A stretch of DNA of 64,000 bases, from assembly GCA_023078685.1 (NCBI GenBank), contig JALGAS010000008.1, forward strand, positions 1,054,001 through 1,118,000, given 5' to 3'. This document shows, piece by piece, positions 44,270-57,700 of this stretch. Every line of letters starts with the position of its first letter. The first letter of the stretch is position 1. The notes under the pieces were generated by a model that saw only the letters and a list, made by a program, of their open reading frames with translations, did not search any database and had not been told where the DNA came from. The DNA comes from Neopestalotiopsis rosae. Its lineage: Eukaryota; Ascomycota; Sordariomycetes; Amphisphaeriales; Sporocadaceae. The position numbers and the translations under genes are program-made.

Positions 44270-47200
44270 GTTTTCGACGTCGGGTGTTGACCAACAATAT
44301 GTCTTGGTCGTGTGCTAATGTTTGGTAGGCTTGAGGCGAAACTGGTATTGTTTGTCTCGTGGTTGCGATTCGTTTTGTTCGACTAGGCCGGTACTCTTTT
44401 ACCAAGTTGGCTGCTCTCTCGTCGCTGGGAACTTAGCAATTGATGGTACCGACCCGCCCAAATTTTTTGTTATCGAGGGGCTCTGATAACAGCTCGATAA
44501 GAATCGCTCTCCGATAAGCTCTGTGCCATGTTGTGGCTGTGCGACTCGTTTCCAATGTGGCTTAGTATCCAGAGCGCTAGCCACCATCCATCGAATGTAC
44601 GCTTACTCATCAAACCTCTCGGTTCGCAAACGAACATCTATACTCGAGATCCACAAAAGTTGTCTTCTGGATTGGTAACTTCAGTTCTGGCATGTGCTGC
44701 GGCTTGATCCTCTCACTTGTTCCTCCGGCGGACTAGAACTAGACCCCGCCCATACTGTCTAAAAGCTGCACAAAGCCTGTCGCCGCTATGGTATAATACT
44801 CCTTATACACTCGTCTTTGCGCTGACATTGTGGTTACTTAGTTTGGTTTCCTCCTCGAAGCTCCGAAGTCTCAAACACGTGTAATCTCCGTGAGAGTTTG
44901 ACGCTCAAGCCATAGCACAGGAACGAGAAGCGCGCGCCCCTCTCTAGCACGTGCTGGCGGAGAGGAACACGTTTGACATGCAGCTGGTTCTCGTCTACGC
45001 ATGGCATCGCATCACGTGCATTTCCCGTGTCTGTTCAGACTTGTAATGACCGCATTGCGCCCCTCTGACGCCAAGCCCCGTTGGGGCTTCGGTCAGGTTT
45101 ACCTCTCTCAAACCGTCGAGCCGACGATGTCCTGCGGCCGCGGCTCCTCTCTGCTTGCAACCCCAAACTGGTCAGGATGCTGATGTACAACGGGTAGCCG
45201 AAGGGCCAAGCAGCCAGGGGGGAGGGGGGTGTGTGACAAGTCGCAACGGCGGAATATACACAGCAACCAGCAAGCCAGTGACCAGCAGCCAAACGAACAA
45301 ATCAGCGCTTCTTCTTTTGGCTCCCCTGTCTTCGTATCGGACGCTAAGGTAGCGCAGATTCGCATCCCTGTAAAAAGGACATCTCCACAGAGGCAGCGCT
45401 AGCACTACTTTAGTGCCGGGCAGGGGACCTGCTAAGATCCCTCCCCTGTCAAACTCAATCCAGAGCCGGCTGATCGCCTAACGCTTAGCGACGTACCTAC
45501 CGCATGCAACAAGCAAGGCCAAGCTTCTCTTCTGCTTGCTTGCCTGTGCCCGTTGCTCTCCACCCTGGATGGCATGCTGCTCGGTAGTGGCCGATAGCGT
45601 AATTTTATGGTCTATGTACCTTACCTGGGCTTGCGCTTGAGTTGCGGGACCCCGTCCTTGGTGCTGCAGGTTATGGCCTGGGTGCAGCTGCCAAGCTTTT
45701 TTTGGTCTCTTACACTTTACGGTCTTTATCTTTTCGTCTCTTTGTCTCTATTCGTATCGTGTTGGTTCGTTCCCTTACACATTTGCTAATGTCACTTATA
45801 GCCACTAACTTAAGACAATACTCATGTACCGTAGGATGTCCCAGGCTCCTTCACTCCACCCACACACACTTTTGAATACCGACCAGCCTTGGGGACTTGC
45901 TGGCTGGGCACTGCTGGCTAACCTAGCTGTTGCTACCCTAGGTATGGTAGTTGCAGCTGCTACAGTACGGTACTCAAGGTAGCCTTGTCGTCTCTTGGTG
46001 CAGCTCAGGCTAACTGCCACTGCTACACAGTACTATGTACTACTGCCTGCTGCCACTGCTACTACTATAACCAACGGAGTTCAGGTAGCCTCGGAGTGCG
46101 GCTCATTGTACATTAGTGATGGCACCGCACTATCATCTTGGAGTAGGTTCCTTTGGCAGGGGTTCTTGAACCAGCCTAGCTAGAGAGAACAACTCCAAGA
46201 ATAGTCGATATCCGGCGAACGACAATGAAGTCAAAGCGAGACTGCCGTTGACTCTTTCTGGGACCCCCAACAAAGATCAGGTTCTTGGTTTTTTTCTCGA
46301 CCATATTTCACATGCGAAGGCCAAGATGTTGATCTATCGCTCGGTAACAGCAAAGACTGCGGACATCGAGACGGAAATCCGAGTTGTTATCAACCAAGAG
46401 AAGCTGGCCAATAGCCAATCGCGAACCATTAAGATGTCCGTTTGCCGTAACATGATCGTCAGCCCCGTTTGGGCGGCTGTTGCGCAAAGTAAGGTACCTG
46501 ATCCTATCACAGCCATACACTCAGCTGTGAAGTACTCTTTTTTCACTTGGTCCTCTTCCCCCACACCACAACCCTTACAGTTTTCGATGTCCATCGGGCG
46601 GCTCTGCGCCTCGAGCCTTGTGTTGTACGGCGATTGGGCTTCAACAGATTATTCATGTGTTTGTCTTTTCGCCTGTAAGCGCCAATGAGTACTCCCTGCC
46701 TATCTTCTTGTACACAAGGGATTTAGAACTCATGTTAGAGGGTGGGAAAGAGGGGAAACATGATCTCTCCGATAGGCCCTGCTCCCTCTTTCCCTCCCAC
46801 CCTCCTCTCCAACGCCAAGGTGTGGGAGTTCTAGAACATCGTCACGGAAGATCATGAGATCTTGAGTAGTCCCTAGAAGCCGCCGCTAAGAAGACGGGGT
46901 GGCGGGAGGGAGGGAGGGGAAAGATTCGAGTGTGTTTGCGATTTTAGCTGCTCACTGTGTACAGTCACTCCCGTAAGGAAGAGGTTAGGTAAGTGTAGAT
47001 CATAGATATCGTATGGGTCAAGTGGGTGTACGTGTTGAATCCAGATCTTGGCTCTCCTCACAGTCCTTCCCCCTCCTCGTTGTCCTCGTCTTCCACCTTC
47101 GCCTCGCCCGCTTTCCAAAACAAACAAGAGCCGTACATTTGGACCAACATAACACCCCCACGCTTTCGAAAGTATTGGCAAAAGAATTGGCCTTGACCGC

Positions 47201-49131
47201 GGTGAGCCTGTTACCACTGTGACCTGCAGCAAGGTACATACGTGGACTGGTTGACGCGTTCCTTCCCTTCTCTTCTTTCGTTCTGTTGTGGCTTCTGTAT
47301 CTTCGCGCTCTTTCTTTCATGCGATACTACTGCTACACTAGACTGCACGTCTCGCGTCTTGGCGACATTAGACGACGGAGGAAAGAAGAGCGACAAGTAA
47401 TGGGAATAACAAGCGCTGATGCTGGAATGTAACGGGGTGTATCAACTCTAGGTAGCCATTGTAAGTGGAAACATGAAGGGTCCCCCTTCGTTCTCCACTT
47501 CAGCCCGCGTATCGAGAGGTGATGAGAGAGAGTAGTACCGAGTTATGTGACGATCCGCATGAGGCAACGGTTATAGATTATGATGTCTCTTTCTTCAGGA
47601 ATATACGCTATAGTAGTAGCAGTTCCCCGTCATCCCATGTTTTTCTACACTATAATAATGACTAGGCAAAGATAATGAGTAACAGCCTGGATAAGGATGA
47701 ATATCACTTCATTCTCAGCCTAGCCTCATGCACCATGTACGCGCACACGCACATACCCTCCGATCCAGAGATCGATAAACTTCGGATCAAGCTCTCCTGC
47801 CTACCTGCCAGCGACAACGAATTATACCCCACGTTTTTCTACTTTGGGAAACATGTGCTTGCACGAGCTGTCCAACCTCGTGTCAATTCTTTTGTTGAAT
47901 TTTCCAAGGAAGCGATACTACCGACTGTAAATAAAAAATTCTACAAGGACAAGTCCTAGATATTATCATATGAAAGACTTACAGAACCATTTGTACCACA
48001 GTAAGAAAAAAGAAAAGCCTCGGCCAAGACAAACCGGAATGATCTTCAGGGTCCTGGTTCACACAAAAGAAATGTTCCCACTTTTGGCCCCCACCTTGCA
48101 AAACGCCCGGTCCCTTTCGCTTGACTTACACGTACCTACCTTGCCTACCTATTCACTTGTTTCTTCTCGGCCGGGAAACACACACACAATTACACTTTGG
48201 TGGAGGGACTTGGCCTCTTCTCTAAGCGAACCTGCAAAGAAACGTGCGTTCATCTCGCCTCTTCAGTTTCGTGGCTGCTGCTGCTGCTGCTGCTGCGCAC
48301 GTTTGCAGCTTCGCTTCGGTGCCAAACCCTCTTGCTGCCCTCTTTGCGGCTCGCCTACGCACCATCGTGGAGCACTCGCTCCGTTTTTACCATCTCCATG
48401 TTTCTGTTGTGAACGTGCGTACATTTTTGCGGCTGGCTGGGCATGACGTCTCTTTTGCATGGAGATAATCCAGCCTCAATTTTTTACCTACTGCAAGTGC
48501 CTCGTGTGTGTGCATGTCTGGTTGCCACTTTTTATCAAGAGGCAAAAGTGTTTTCATCTTCTTTCACATGAATGTACCATAGAAATATTGTAGACAATTT
48601 GTAAGTATCTTTGTTCGGGGGTATTTTGTAAGTAAGTCTTTATAATTACATCCAAAAACGTGTAAGCGCTTCTCAAACAGAAGAGTAGTGGGTATTCGCG
48701 CAGAAGACCAGAAAACAAGAAAACATCAAAACAGGTAACAGTCCAAAAATCCCGACCCAAGTGTATGCACCTCTTTCTTTGCAAAACATGTTTGCCCGCC
48801 GATTGTCCCATGTTCCGCCCCCCAAATTCTTTCCCCTTCCTCCTATTTGTTGTGACCGCCGGGTTTTCCTGTATCAGAGCCTCAAAGCCGTAGTGAACAA
48901 TAATCATCATTTCCATGAGCCCGTGAGATCCATAAAGCCATCAAAGAAGCAGAAACGTGCCGTAAAGTGTACAAAGTGGTTGCAAGCCAAGGCTGCGTGT
49001 ATCAATGGGGTGTCCAGCATAAACCGAAATGAAGAGAAAACCAAATGTGCATAGAAGAAAAGACAAACGACTACTCTCTCGAGTATACAGGATATATGGA
49101 GCAAGGAAATAGAGAGAAAAAACGTAAACAT
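44270..49131. other. large non-coding region downstream of the Zn2Cys6 gene
   Basis: About 4.9 kb with no credible protein gene on either strand. The open frames (for example 46248-46688, 47675-47959 and 47970-48446, plus) have no family features. The stretch contains a pure CTG run at 48274-48296, CT-rich tracts and recurring TACCTACC-like tetranucleotides. It could hold non-coding transcripts or regulatory DNA, which I cannot tell from sequence alone. Confidence 0.5.
48274..48296. repeat. CTG trinucleotide run
   Basis: About seven uninterrupted CTG units on the plus strand, outside any credible gene. Confidence 0.9.
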
Positions 49132-51755
49132 TTAAAACATGATCCATTCTACATCAACGCCTGGCCCGCCAATGCATTTTGTCCAGTTGAAGGGGCCACG
49201 CGTTTGTAGAACGAGCTTGTTGGGGCTGGCAGCGTTGTCGCGAAGATCGCCAGCCCAGAGGCGCTCAAGCACCTCAATAGCAGAGAGGTTGTTCATGTAA
49301 CCACTGCGGGACATGATGTCCCGGCACTTGTTGCGCACAATGTTTTGCTGAAGCTCATTGACACACTCGCTACCAGCGACGAACAATGGCCAGAGGAGGA
49401 ACTTCTCCGCAACGCCACCAGACTCGAGGGAAGTAGCGTAGTAGACAACTTGGCTGACCAGGTTGCGGAAGTTGTTATGGCTTGAAGGCACGTTGGGAGA
49501 GGCAAGGCGCTCAGTGTAGAGGAGAGCTGCGTAACGGAAAGCCTCGGAAAGAGAGCCAAGGTCACGGACCTGACTCTGTGTCAGAGCGCCGGGCAGAGAA
49601 GCAGTGATGCGGTTGGAGTCAAACTCCCACGACTGCAATGCGCTGCGTGCCTCTTTCCACTCACGCCAAAAGGTAGAGCGCTGGTCGTCATAAGTGGAGG
49701 TAGGTGAAGAGCAGAGACCAGTGCCAAGGATCTCATCATCCTCCATCTGAGGACCAAAGGCACCGCCGTCGAAGCGAGGAGCCTGAACTCCCAAGCTAAA
49801 GAAATCGCTGAGCTGGGATGAGTTCTTGAAGGTGTTGCCCAACGGGGAACCAAGAGGCGAAGCCACCCTCGGGACACTCAGGCGACCAGTGGGCGAGGCA
49901 ATGGCTGTTGAAACGGAACGGTGTTGTGAGAGGAGGTTGAGGCGGCCAAGTTTGGAGATGGTCTTGAACAATTCTCGGTCACAGCCAACCCAGTTCTCAG
50001 CTCCAGCAGGAAGCAGGTTGACATCAGGTGAGACCCCATAGAAGGTGTGGTTGAGTTGGGCTTCTCTGTCATTCACGCTAGCGGAAATGGCGTCAAAGTA
50101 GGTAAAGATGGCTTCCATCCATGCCGAGTCGTTGGAGGCTTGGTAAGGTGCAGAGTTGCGCATGCTCAGGATCTTCTTGACGCCAGCGAACTGAGTGGCG
50201 AACTTGGCAATACCAGACTCTACCATGCGGTAGTGGCAGAGGAGGAGGATGGTTGCCAAGACGGAATCATGGCAGGACTTGTTGGGGTCGTTGAGCTGCT
50301 GGTTGAGAAGGTGAACCGCGAGGTTGCGGTGCTGGTACTCCTCTGTCAAGGGCAGATCTTCCGACTGGTGTTCACCCTGCTCAGACATGAATCGCTCGGG
50401 TGAGTCCTTGCCGTGTTGGCCCAGGCTTAACTTTCTCTTCATTCTCAGGTTGCAGGCAGATAGAGCGCAGATGGCGTGTTGCAGACTTCGGCTGCTGGCA
50501 GCCAGGCGGAGAATGTGATCCCTGTAAGGATTTGTGGGCCCGTCGACGAGGACCATGGATGGACACATGATGTTTTCATAGTAATCCATGAAGAAGGGCA
50601 TCTTGGTGATCAGGTCAGGGCTGATTTGTATCGACGGCGTGCCGTAGGGTGCAACTGCTGCAATGGCTGCCGCGGCCGAGGCGTGGTCTAGAATGTGGGA
50701 TGCGGCGTCCTCTTCCTTTAGAATTGAAGGGGCCCAAAATGAAGCAGATGCGGGACCGGTGGTGAAGGACTCAACTTCGTGTACGCCTTATCGAAGTTAG
50801 TGCTGCTGCTCAGTGAGTCGTCGAAGAAGAGGTACTCACTGAGAGTATCAGCATCGCTCAGAAGTCTGGCATGAGTCATCTGGTGCTCAAAGCCGTCGTG
50901 GTGAGATCCCAGACTAGAGCTTGGCTCAGATGGCGCGTATACAAGGCTGGGACACGAGGTAGGGGCACGCTGGTGCTCGATCATGATGGCCGAGACGGGG
51001 CTCTGGGGGACTGATGAGCCATGGCTGCTATAGCTATCATACATGAGACCAGGGCTGTGCATATACGGGAGCTCATCTCGCGAGAATTGGCTCAATGGAG
51101 AGAGAGTGTAGTCCACGTCGCTAAGGGTATCGACTGAGGGCGAGAGCCTGTCGGTGATGAGTGGAAAGTGGCCCAGCGAGGTGTTGAGCCTGTGCATCTT
51201 TGGGTGTTCATGACCGCCGAGGCTTGTGGGGTATGGGATACCGGCCCAGCTGGTAGGTGTAGTTGGCAGGATGTGTTCACCCTGAGAGAAGCGAGCAAAG
51301 TCATGATATGTGGCGAATGGTGTTGTTGGAAGAGAGACTGGGTGGTGAGCGCCGTGGAGATCAATTTCATCGCGGTGATGCGAGCTCGTAGGAGAGTTGC
51401 TGCTGTGGTCACTCCACTGACTCGAGGTTGTGTTGGCTCTTGCTCTTGGGGCGGGCTTCTTGTTGACTGGTGCGACTGGTGGTGCCTTTGCGATGGGTAG
51501 TGAGAGACCTCGAAGCTTTCCACGGCTTGCCACACCGACTCCCCAAGTCAACTGAGTCTTGTAGCCAGAGCACTCGTTTCCTACTTCCAGACATTGCGAG
51601 CAGTAGGGTCTTCGGCGGTCGCACTTGGCTCCCCTCTTGATGCAGGCGAAGCAGTCATCTGCAGCTCCTCCAGCGGGTGCCCGTCTTCTGCGCTTGCGGG
51701 CAGCCTGGGTCTCCTTTGACGGGGCCGGCTGCTGTGAAGGAAGTGAGACTGTCAT
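49132..51755 (-). CDS. Zn2Cys6 transcription factor with fungal_trans_2-type region
   Basis: This is a zinc binuclear cluster regulator. Two exons, 51755-50840 and 50774-49132, with a 65-nt intron, join in frame to give 852 residues. The DNA-binding domain is near the N-terminus: Cys at 35, 38, 45, 52, 55 and 62 (CX2CX6CX6CX2CX6C), preceded by a basic KRRRRAP patch. Next comes YKTQLTWGVGVASRGKLRGL, which I associate with the PRO1/ADV-1 and RosA/NosA sexual-development regulators (recollection, not a search; Sordaria PRO1 is shorter as I recall). A Ser/Pro/His-rich middle of about 230 residues precedes the C-terminal helical region (MPFFMDYYENIMCP, DHILRLAASSRSLQHAICALS), typical of the fungal-specific regulatory domain (DUF3468). 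The frame is open upstream to a TTG, but the first ATG is at 51755. Confidence 0.9.
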
Positions 51756-54700
51756 TTTGAAAGTAATGGCACAAAGAGATGCCAAGTTCCTGGTGTTGTC
51801 AAGGTTGGTACGTAGTATAATGTGGTTGCAGAAAGGGATCGGATGGCAGAGTGATCTAAGCTCGGGACGATGGAGACTTCTTGTCCATGGGACGGGACGA
51901 TGTCTGACTGGCGTGGGTAAATGGGGGTTAATATGGATGAAGAGATAGATTGTCAAGAAGATGGTTCATTGGCACGGCAGAGACGTGGTAGTTATGTAGG
52001 CTGAATGCGGATGGATGAAGTAGTTGGACGATGAGCCAGAGATATAAGTGTGTCCGTCTTGTGTGTCTTGTGCAAGTCGAGGTGTTATGAGAAGAGACGA
52101 AACATGGAGCTAACAACAGGGCAACCCACATTCTTCAGGCCGTGTAAGTACACAGGGTAGTACCGAGCATAGTAGTATGCAGACAGGGCCCTCCTCGGCC
52201 ATCTATGGGGCTCTCTCCATTCACTTCGCTCACTCTCTCCTTCAGTGTGCCCTCTGCCATTATTGTCAGGGAGGAATGATAGCATATCTGGGGGTGGGTG
52301 GGCGCGAGCGCTGGCCAGCAGGAGCTACGAGGGGTGTACAAAGGACAGTGGAGAATAGACGGCCGGAGGCAATCGACCAACCAGAACGGCGTGAACCGGG
52401 GAGAGATCTGCGGGTATAACCTCGCAGACAAGGGCGTTGAATATGGACTGGGGGCCCCCTGGCCAAGAATATATACCCATGTCCAGCGCTAGCTTTTAGG
52501 TTGGGCGAGGGTCAAGATCAGGGCCAGGGGCGAGCAGCAAGTATCTAAGTATTCTCAAGGGCCGGGCCTATGCCCATGTCCCATCGAAGGGGTCCGTCTT
52601 GTCGACTGGATGTACCTTGGATCGGTGCTAGAGCATAGGAGCCCATGCAATGACACCCGTCATTAGTTGTCTGCAGCGCCACAGCGTTGAGCAAAGAAGC
52701 CATGGCCACCATTCGAGAAGGCGAGCCGGCAGCGGGAGAAGAAGATGGTGGCTTGACTGGGCTTGCTCTGCTCTGCTCTAGATGACCTACAGAGCACGCA
52801 ATGGACGCTTAGCTAGAGTGAGTGTTGTTTCTTGTGGTTTTATTGCCCACGTCTTGCTGTCTCTTTGTGTATACTTCGTATTTGTTGTTTGGCAGGGTCA
52901 CAGCCGGACTGTCAACTTGCTCCGGCTCTTGAGCAACCCCGCGAGGGAGAACAGATCAGACGGACCAGACAGACATACCCACGGATTTTCATTGCCAGGG
53001 TCAAGGTCAAGAGGTTCGTCCCTCAGGCAGGTTTGGTTCCTCCTGCTTTGTGGCTATGACAGCACCACAGCACCCATCACATGCGACGGCGAAACACGTG
53101 AGAGAGAGAAGGAGAGGAGAGAGCGCGGACGGCAAGTTCCTGTCGCAAAACATGCGACCCTCACAAGAGGAGGAGAGAGTCGAGTATTCCAAAGACAACA
53201 AGACAGCAGCAACGGAGCAACTCTTCGAAAGTATCGATGAGAAACAGAGCCATGTCGCAAGAGCGGCGCTCCCTCACGCACACATAGACGGACGAAGCGA
53301 CGGGGGGGTTAGTAGGTACGGAGTGGGGGTGTGAAGAGGCAAGTAGTCGGTAGGTAGACAAGCATTTCGCACCTGCGCCTTGGTGTACCAGTCGAGGTAC
53401 GTACATTACACGCTGCATACCATATTCTGTATGTATAAGCCGGGGAGGAAGGGGAGGGGAGGGGTGTGGTGTAGGTAGTATGCGCTCATTGTATGGGCTG
53501 AACCGGCTGGCTATAGGTCGAACGATTGAATGAGATTGAGGTCGAGGTTGAATGTAGAAAAGAGACTGGAGGGTGTGAGTTGGTCAGAGGGTTCGAGGCG
53601 CTGTTGAGCAAAGGGAGGGGGAGGGGGGGGCGTGGACCAACGAGCGCCTGCCCCTCGCTCTCTCTCTCAGTTTCCCCCCTCCATCTCCCCCACCCCGTTC
53701 GTTCCCTCAACTCAGTGCGTCCGGGGTCGAGCGAGCAGAACTCATGCTAACCCCATTCGGATGCCTCTTCGTTCCGATCCACTGAGAGGACCGCTAAAGC
53801 TGCAGCCCAGGGCCGTCATCCATCTCGAGCAACTCACCCGCGCTACCTACCTAGCATAATAAGGCAGTCGCCTGGCCGAGTCCTACATGCCCAGCTACTA
53901 TTATGGTACATACACGGGCAAGATACTCACAAGCCCGGTATCTGTCATTGTACCGACTGGAATTTCTCTCTGGTCTTGTTATGACTACAATCTGTATAAT
54001 TCACGCCTCTTGCATAGTCTGGACTTCAGATGATTGTGTGAACTATAGTGCCGCCGTACTTGTCATTGTCATATGTGCTCCTGCTAAACTCCTCGGTGCA
54101 TCCAGGCCAAATCTCCGAAACGGAGAGACTCGGTACGGCCGTGTAGCCGAACTATTCCCATCAGCGAACATGTCCGCTCCTCAGGATTTCTGCTTGCTTG
54201 GCGGGCGACGATCAGGCTGCTTCTTTTGCCTGTCGCAGTAATCCTGCAATGTCTATCTTTGTCTGCGAGCCATGTTCTAATGCTTGAGAGTGGTGGATAA
54301 GCCACCGACTCTTGCAGGCTACCAAAAGGCTAGACATTTTCTTTCGAACCCTGCGGCTCCGTTCATGAAGCAGTTGGGAGGGGTGTGAATTAGCAGCATC
54401 CCATTCCCTTGTTGTTCACCATCATTACTGTTCATATTGAAGTTCAGTTGACCAATGATTGCACACGTGCCATGTTCCTAACGTGCAATCGTAATCACCC
54501 TGTATCAGGATCATCCCATCTAACTAACGTGAGGTCTGGATGCTCTCTTCTTGTTTGTCCATGGCAAGTTAATCAAGTATAGACGCGATGGCCAATGAGT
54601 TCATGATACAAGTTGCATAGTGCATCATCCAATGACAGTGCGACTCTGGACACTTGATCCCCGCCGGGCATCACTTGAGACCTGGACCTCAAACATAGAC

Positions 54701-57700
54701 ATCTTGATATGGCAGATTGAGGACTAGACTTGCCCACTCAATTCGAGCAAATAGCGGATAGAGAATGAGCCTGTGACGGAGTGCTCCAAGTATACCTAAT
54801 CCACTCTGAACCAACTTGAAAGCGTTCCTGGCATGACATGCAAGATGCAGACGAAAAAAGGTTGTGCCGCATGGAGTAAAACGTCCATCGTATGCCGGCG
54901 GTGTAAGGTGAGTGGTGGGAATAGAATAAGAGCTAAGTTTTAGTCCCAGGGAATAATAACAGAGACACCAATGAGGTGAGAATGTGGTCAATGCATGGCA
55001 ATGTCTATAGTCGATCTTTTTTTTTTTTTGTCTTGGTTATCTAGACTAACATACAATTCCGCTCTCAATAGTGCATCTCCTGGGCTACTTTCTTTTACTT
55101 ATTCTAACCGCCAGTCATTATTCGCGCTCTCTGCTTTCTTAGATTCTTGATCCCAGCTGATGCGCCCCAAATCACTGATAAGCTGAACCGACTTGGAAAT
55201 GTAAGTCAGCACAGGGCTCTATTCGTGATGTGAAGCCAGGAATACGAGATACCCTGGCAGGTGGAGACTCCAGATACCGATCCTGTGCCTGCGCTACGAC
55301 CAAGTAGCACTTGAGCCCTTTGGCCCCCCCTGCCTAAAAGACTTAACCTCTCGGTAGGTAATATCATGGACCAGATATTAAAGAGAAAAAAATAGAGCAG
55401 TCGGTTTATTATCAGCTCCGAAAACGTAAAACAAGCACGTGTAGGAGCATCTATCTAATCGAACAGTATGCAGTGTTTTGTAAAACATAGTCATGGGATC
55501 ATTCCCCCTCTTTCGTCTACCAGTTGTTTTACAGCACACCTCAATTTGACTTTTACGTACTGCATATTTCCTTCTCGAAGCTCGATCAATGTTGACTCCG
55601 GCAGCCAATCAGCCAGCTAACCCCCTGAGGCCTGGGGGGGAACAGGCAGGGCAGGGCTCTGTAGGCTTGGAGGCTTGGAGGCTGCTTCTCGCTCTGCTGC
55701 TGCTACATAATGGTGGGGACTGGTCTGCTGTTGGAGGGGGAGGTGTGACATGAGAGGCAGCATCGTGCATCTTGCTTTGCTGCAGGTCAGCCATCATCTA
55801 TCTTCTTTTGTCGCTGGCGCTATCCATGGTCCTAACGCCCGACGGCTGGCGCATATGCAAGAGTGACTCCCTCCTTTCTTCTCCTGCTTTCCCGATGTGC
55901 CCTCGCGCGAAGAAGGGGGGTGTGGTATCGTGTTCCACAAGCCTTCTATCGAACCTTCGATCCGTTATCTGCAAGGCCCCTTTCCGAGTTGAGAAGAATT
56001 AGAGAGCAAGAGTGTGTGTGTGCCTGCTTGCTGCGTAGGCGTTTCTATGCCTTCTACGCAGCTCCTCTTTTGGGACGTGACCGAAGCCTCGTGGGCGCAT
56101 CTATTCGTTGAGACAAAGGGCGGAGCACAGCAGCAGCAGCAGCAGCAGCAGCTAGAAGTTTGACGCGATGATTTTCACAAGGCACCGCTTCTTTGCACGC
56201 AGAGCGCGTGTGAGGCATAATAATAGACGGTTATATTGGTGGTTTCATCAAGTTTCTTCTCCATACTCAACCAGAACGGAGGGTCCATGACGACTTTGGT
56301 ATACACGGAGTGCGCCCGGTCTCTAAAACCAAACCTGTCAAAAGTCGTGGGGCTTATTGACATGAGATCATCGAGCCATGACCACCTCCATCAACTCTTT
56401 GCACATAGACTCTCTCTCTTCCCCCAAGGCCCTGTCGATGAATGGGCAGGCATCCGGAGACAAGCGGACGAATTGATGGTCGCAAAGGCCGGCAAACGAG
56501 TGGTGCACATACCACACGGTTGATGTCCCTGGTGTCGATGAATCAGATCACAGGTCCGCGAACCCTCCCCCCGCTTTCTCACTCCCATACCTACCGACCT
56601 ATGTACACTAGTTAGTAGCATTCCCTTACATAGTACACCACACACACACCACCTACGATCAATCGTCCCATGTTGCCCATGTCGCAAAACTCAAGACGTC
56701 AGTGCACGCAGGAGAAGACCTGATGGAAGGCTCGTGGAAGCGATGATTCAAGAATGCAAATACTCATTGAGGCTGTGCTTGACACTTGTCGTCCCGTCAG
56801 CCTTCCGGTCTTGAGTAGATGATGGCCTGTTGTCGTTCGTTTGATCTGATGTATTGTTTTGTTCAGATAGACAGCATTGAAGAAACGGCATTGAAAGACA
56901 TGTGCCTTGTTTTGAACTGCCCTTGGAGAAGAGAGAGAATAGATTCCTTGAATTGCCCCGCGCCTGTCATTGTTTTACCTATGTCGCTCCACCACAAGTA
57001 CCGGGTGGGTGGTCGGGAGGGAAAGAAGGTTGAGGTTCACTAACTAACAACCACCCCAAGGTACCCAGTCTAGCGCTGGCAATCCAAGCTTAGGGGCATA
57101 GCTTATCTGCTATCGAGCGTGCCGCAGAGTGGTCAGTTCACGCCTTGGTGACGATCTGAGGATCTATGAGATCCTCGACTTTCGTCAGATCTCTGTCCTC
57201 TGTCTCAATTGGGTATTGAATACTAGAGCGAATACTATCTTATTTTCTTTTGGTTCATACTTGCTCTTCTTGTCTCTTGTCCGCATGAGACAATTCACTC
57301 CTGGGTATTTCATCTTCGGCAGCGCCGAGCAGCATCTTCTCCATACGTGTCCAATTCAAGATTCGTAACGCCGACAAGTCGGGTGCCAGAAGATCTCGGA
57401 GTCCGGAGGGACATTGAGGAGAAGAATGGATACGATAAACTGGACCTCGAGGAGTCGGCCGCCCGGCACCAGCCCTGATCTCCGTCCAGCATCGTGTTAT
57501 GGAATCTGGAATCTCAAACAGAACACCCGCAATCTGGGCTTCACACCCTTTCTGGCAGAGAACCGAAACTTCATTCATGCCTACTTTTGTTCTTTCAATA
57601 CTCCTGTTTCCTGATATGCAGTTTTGTTTAGGCTTGTTTGAGCGAAACTTGAAGATTTATGCGTAGTATTTTCAGAACCAATTCCATGGTTGTAGTTTTG

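Noticed and set aside
43652..44290. 212-codon plus-strand frame over NOP16
   Set aside because: A shadow of the GC-rich NOP16 exon.
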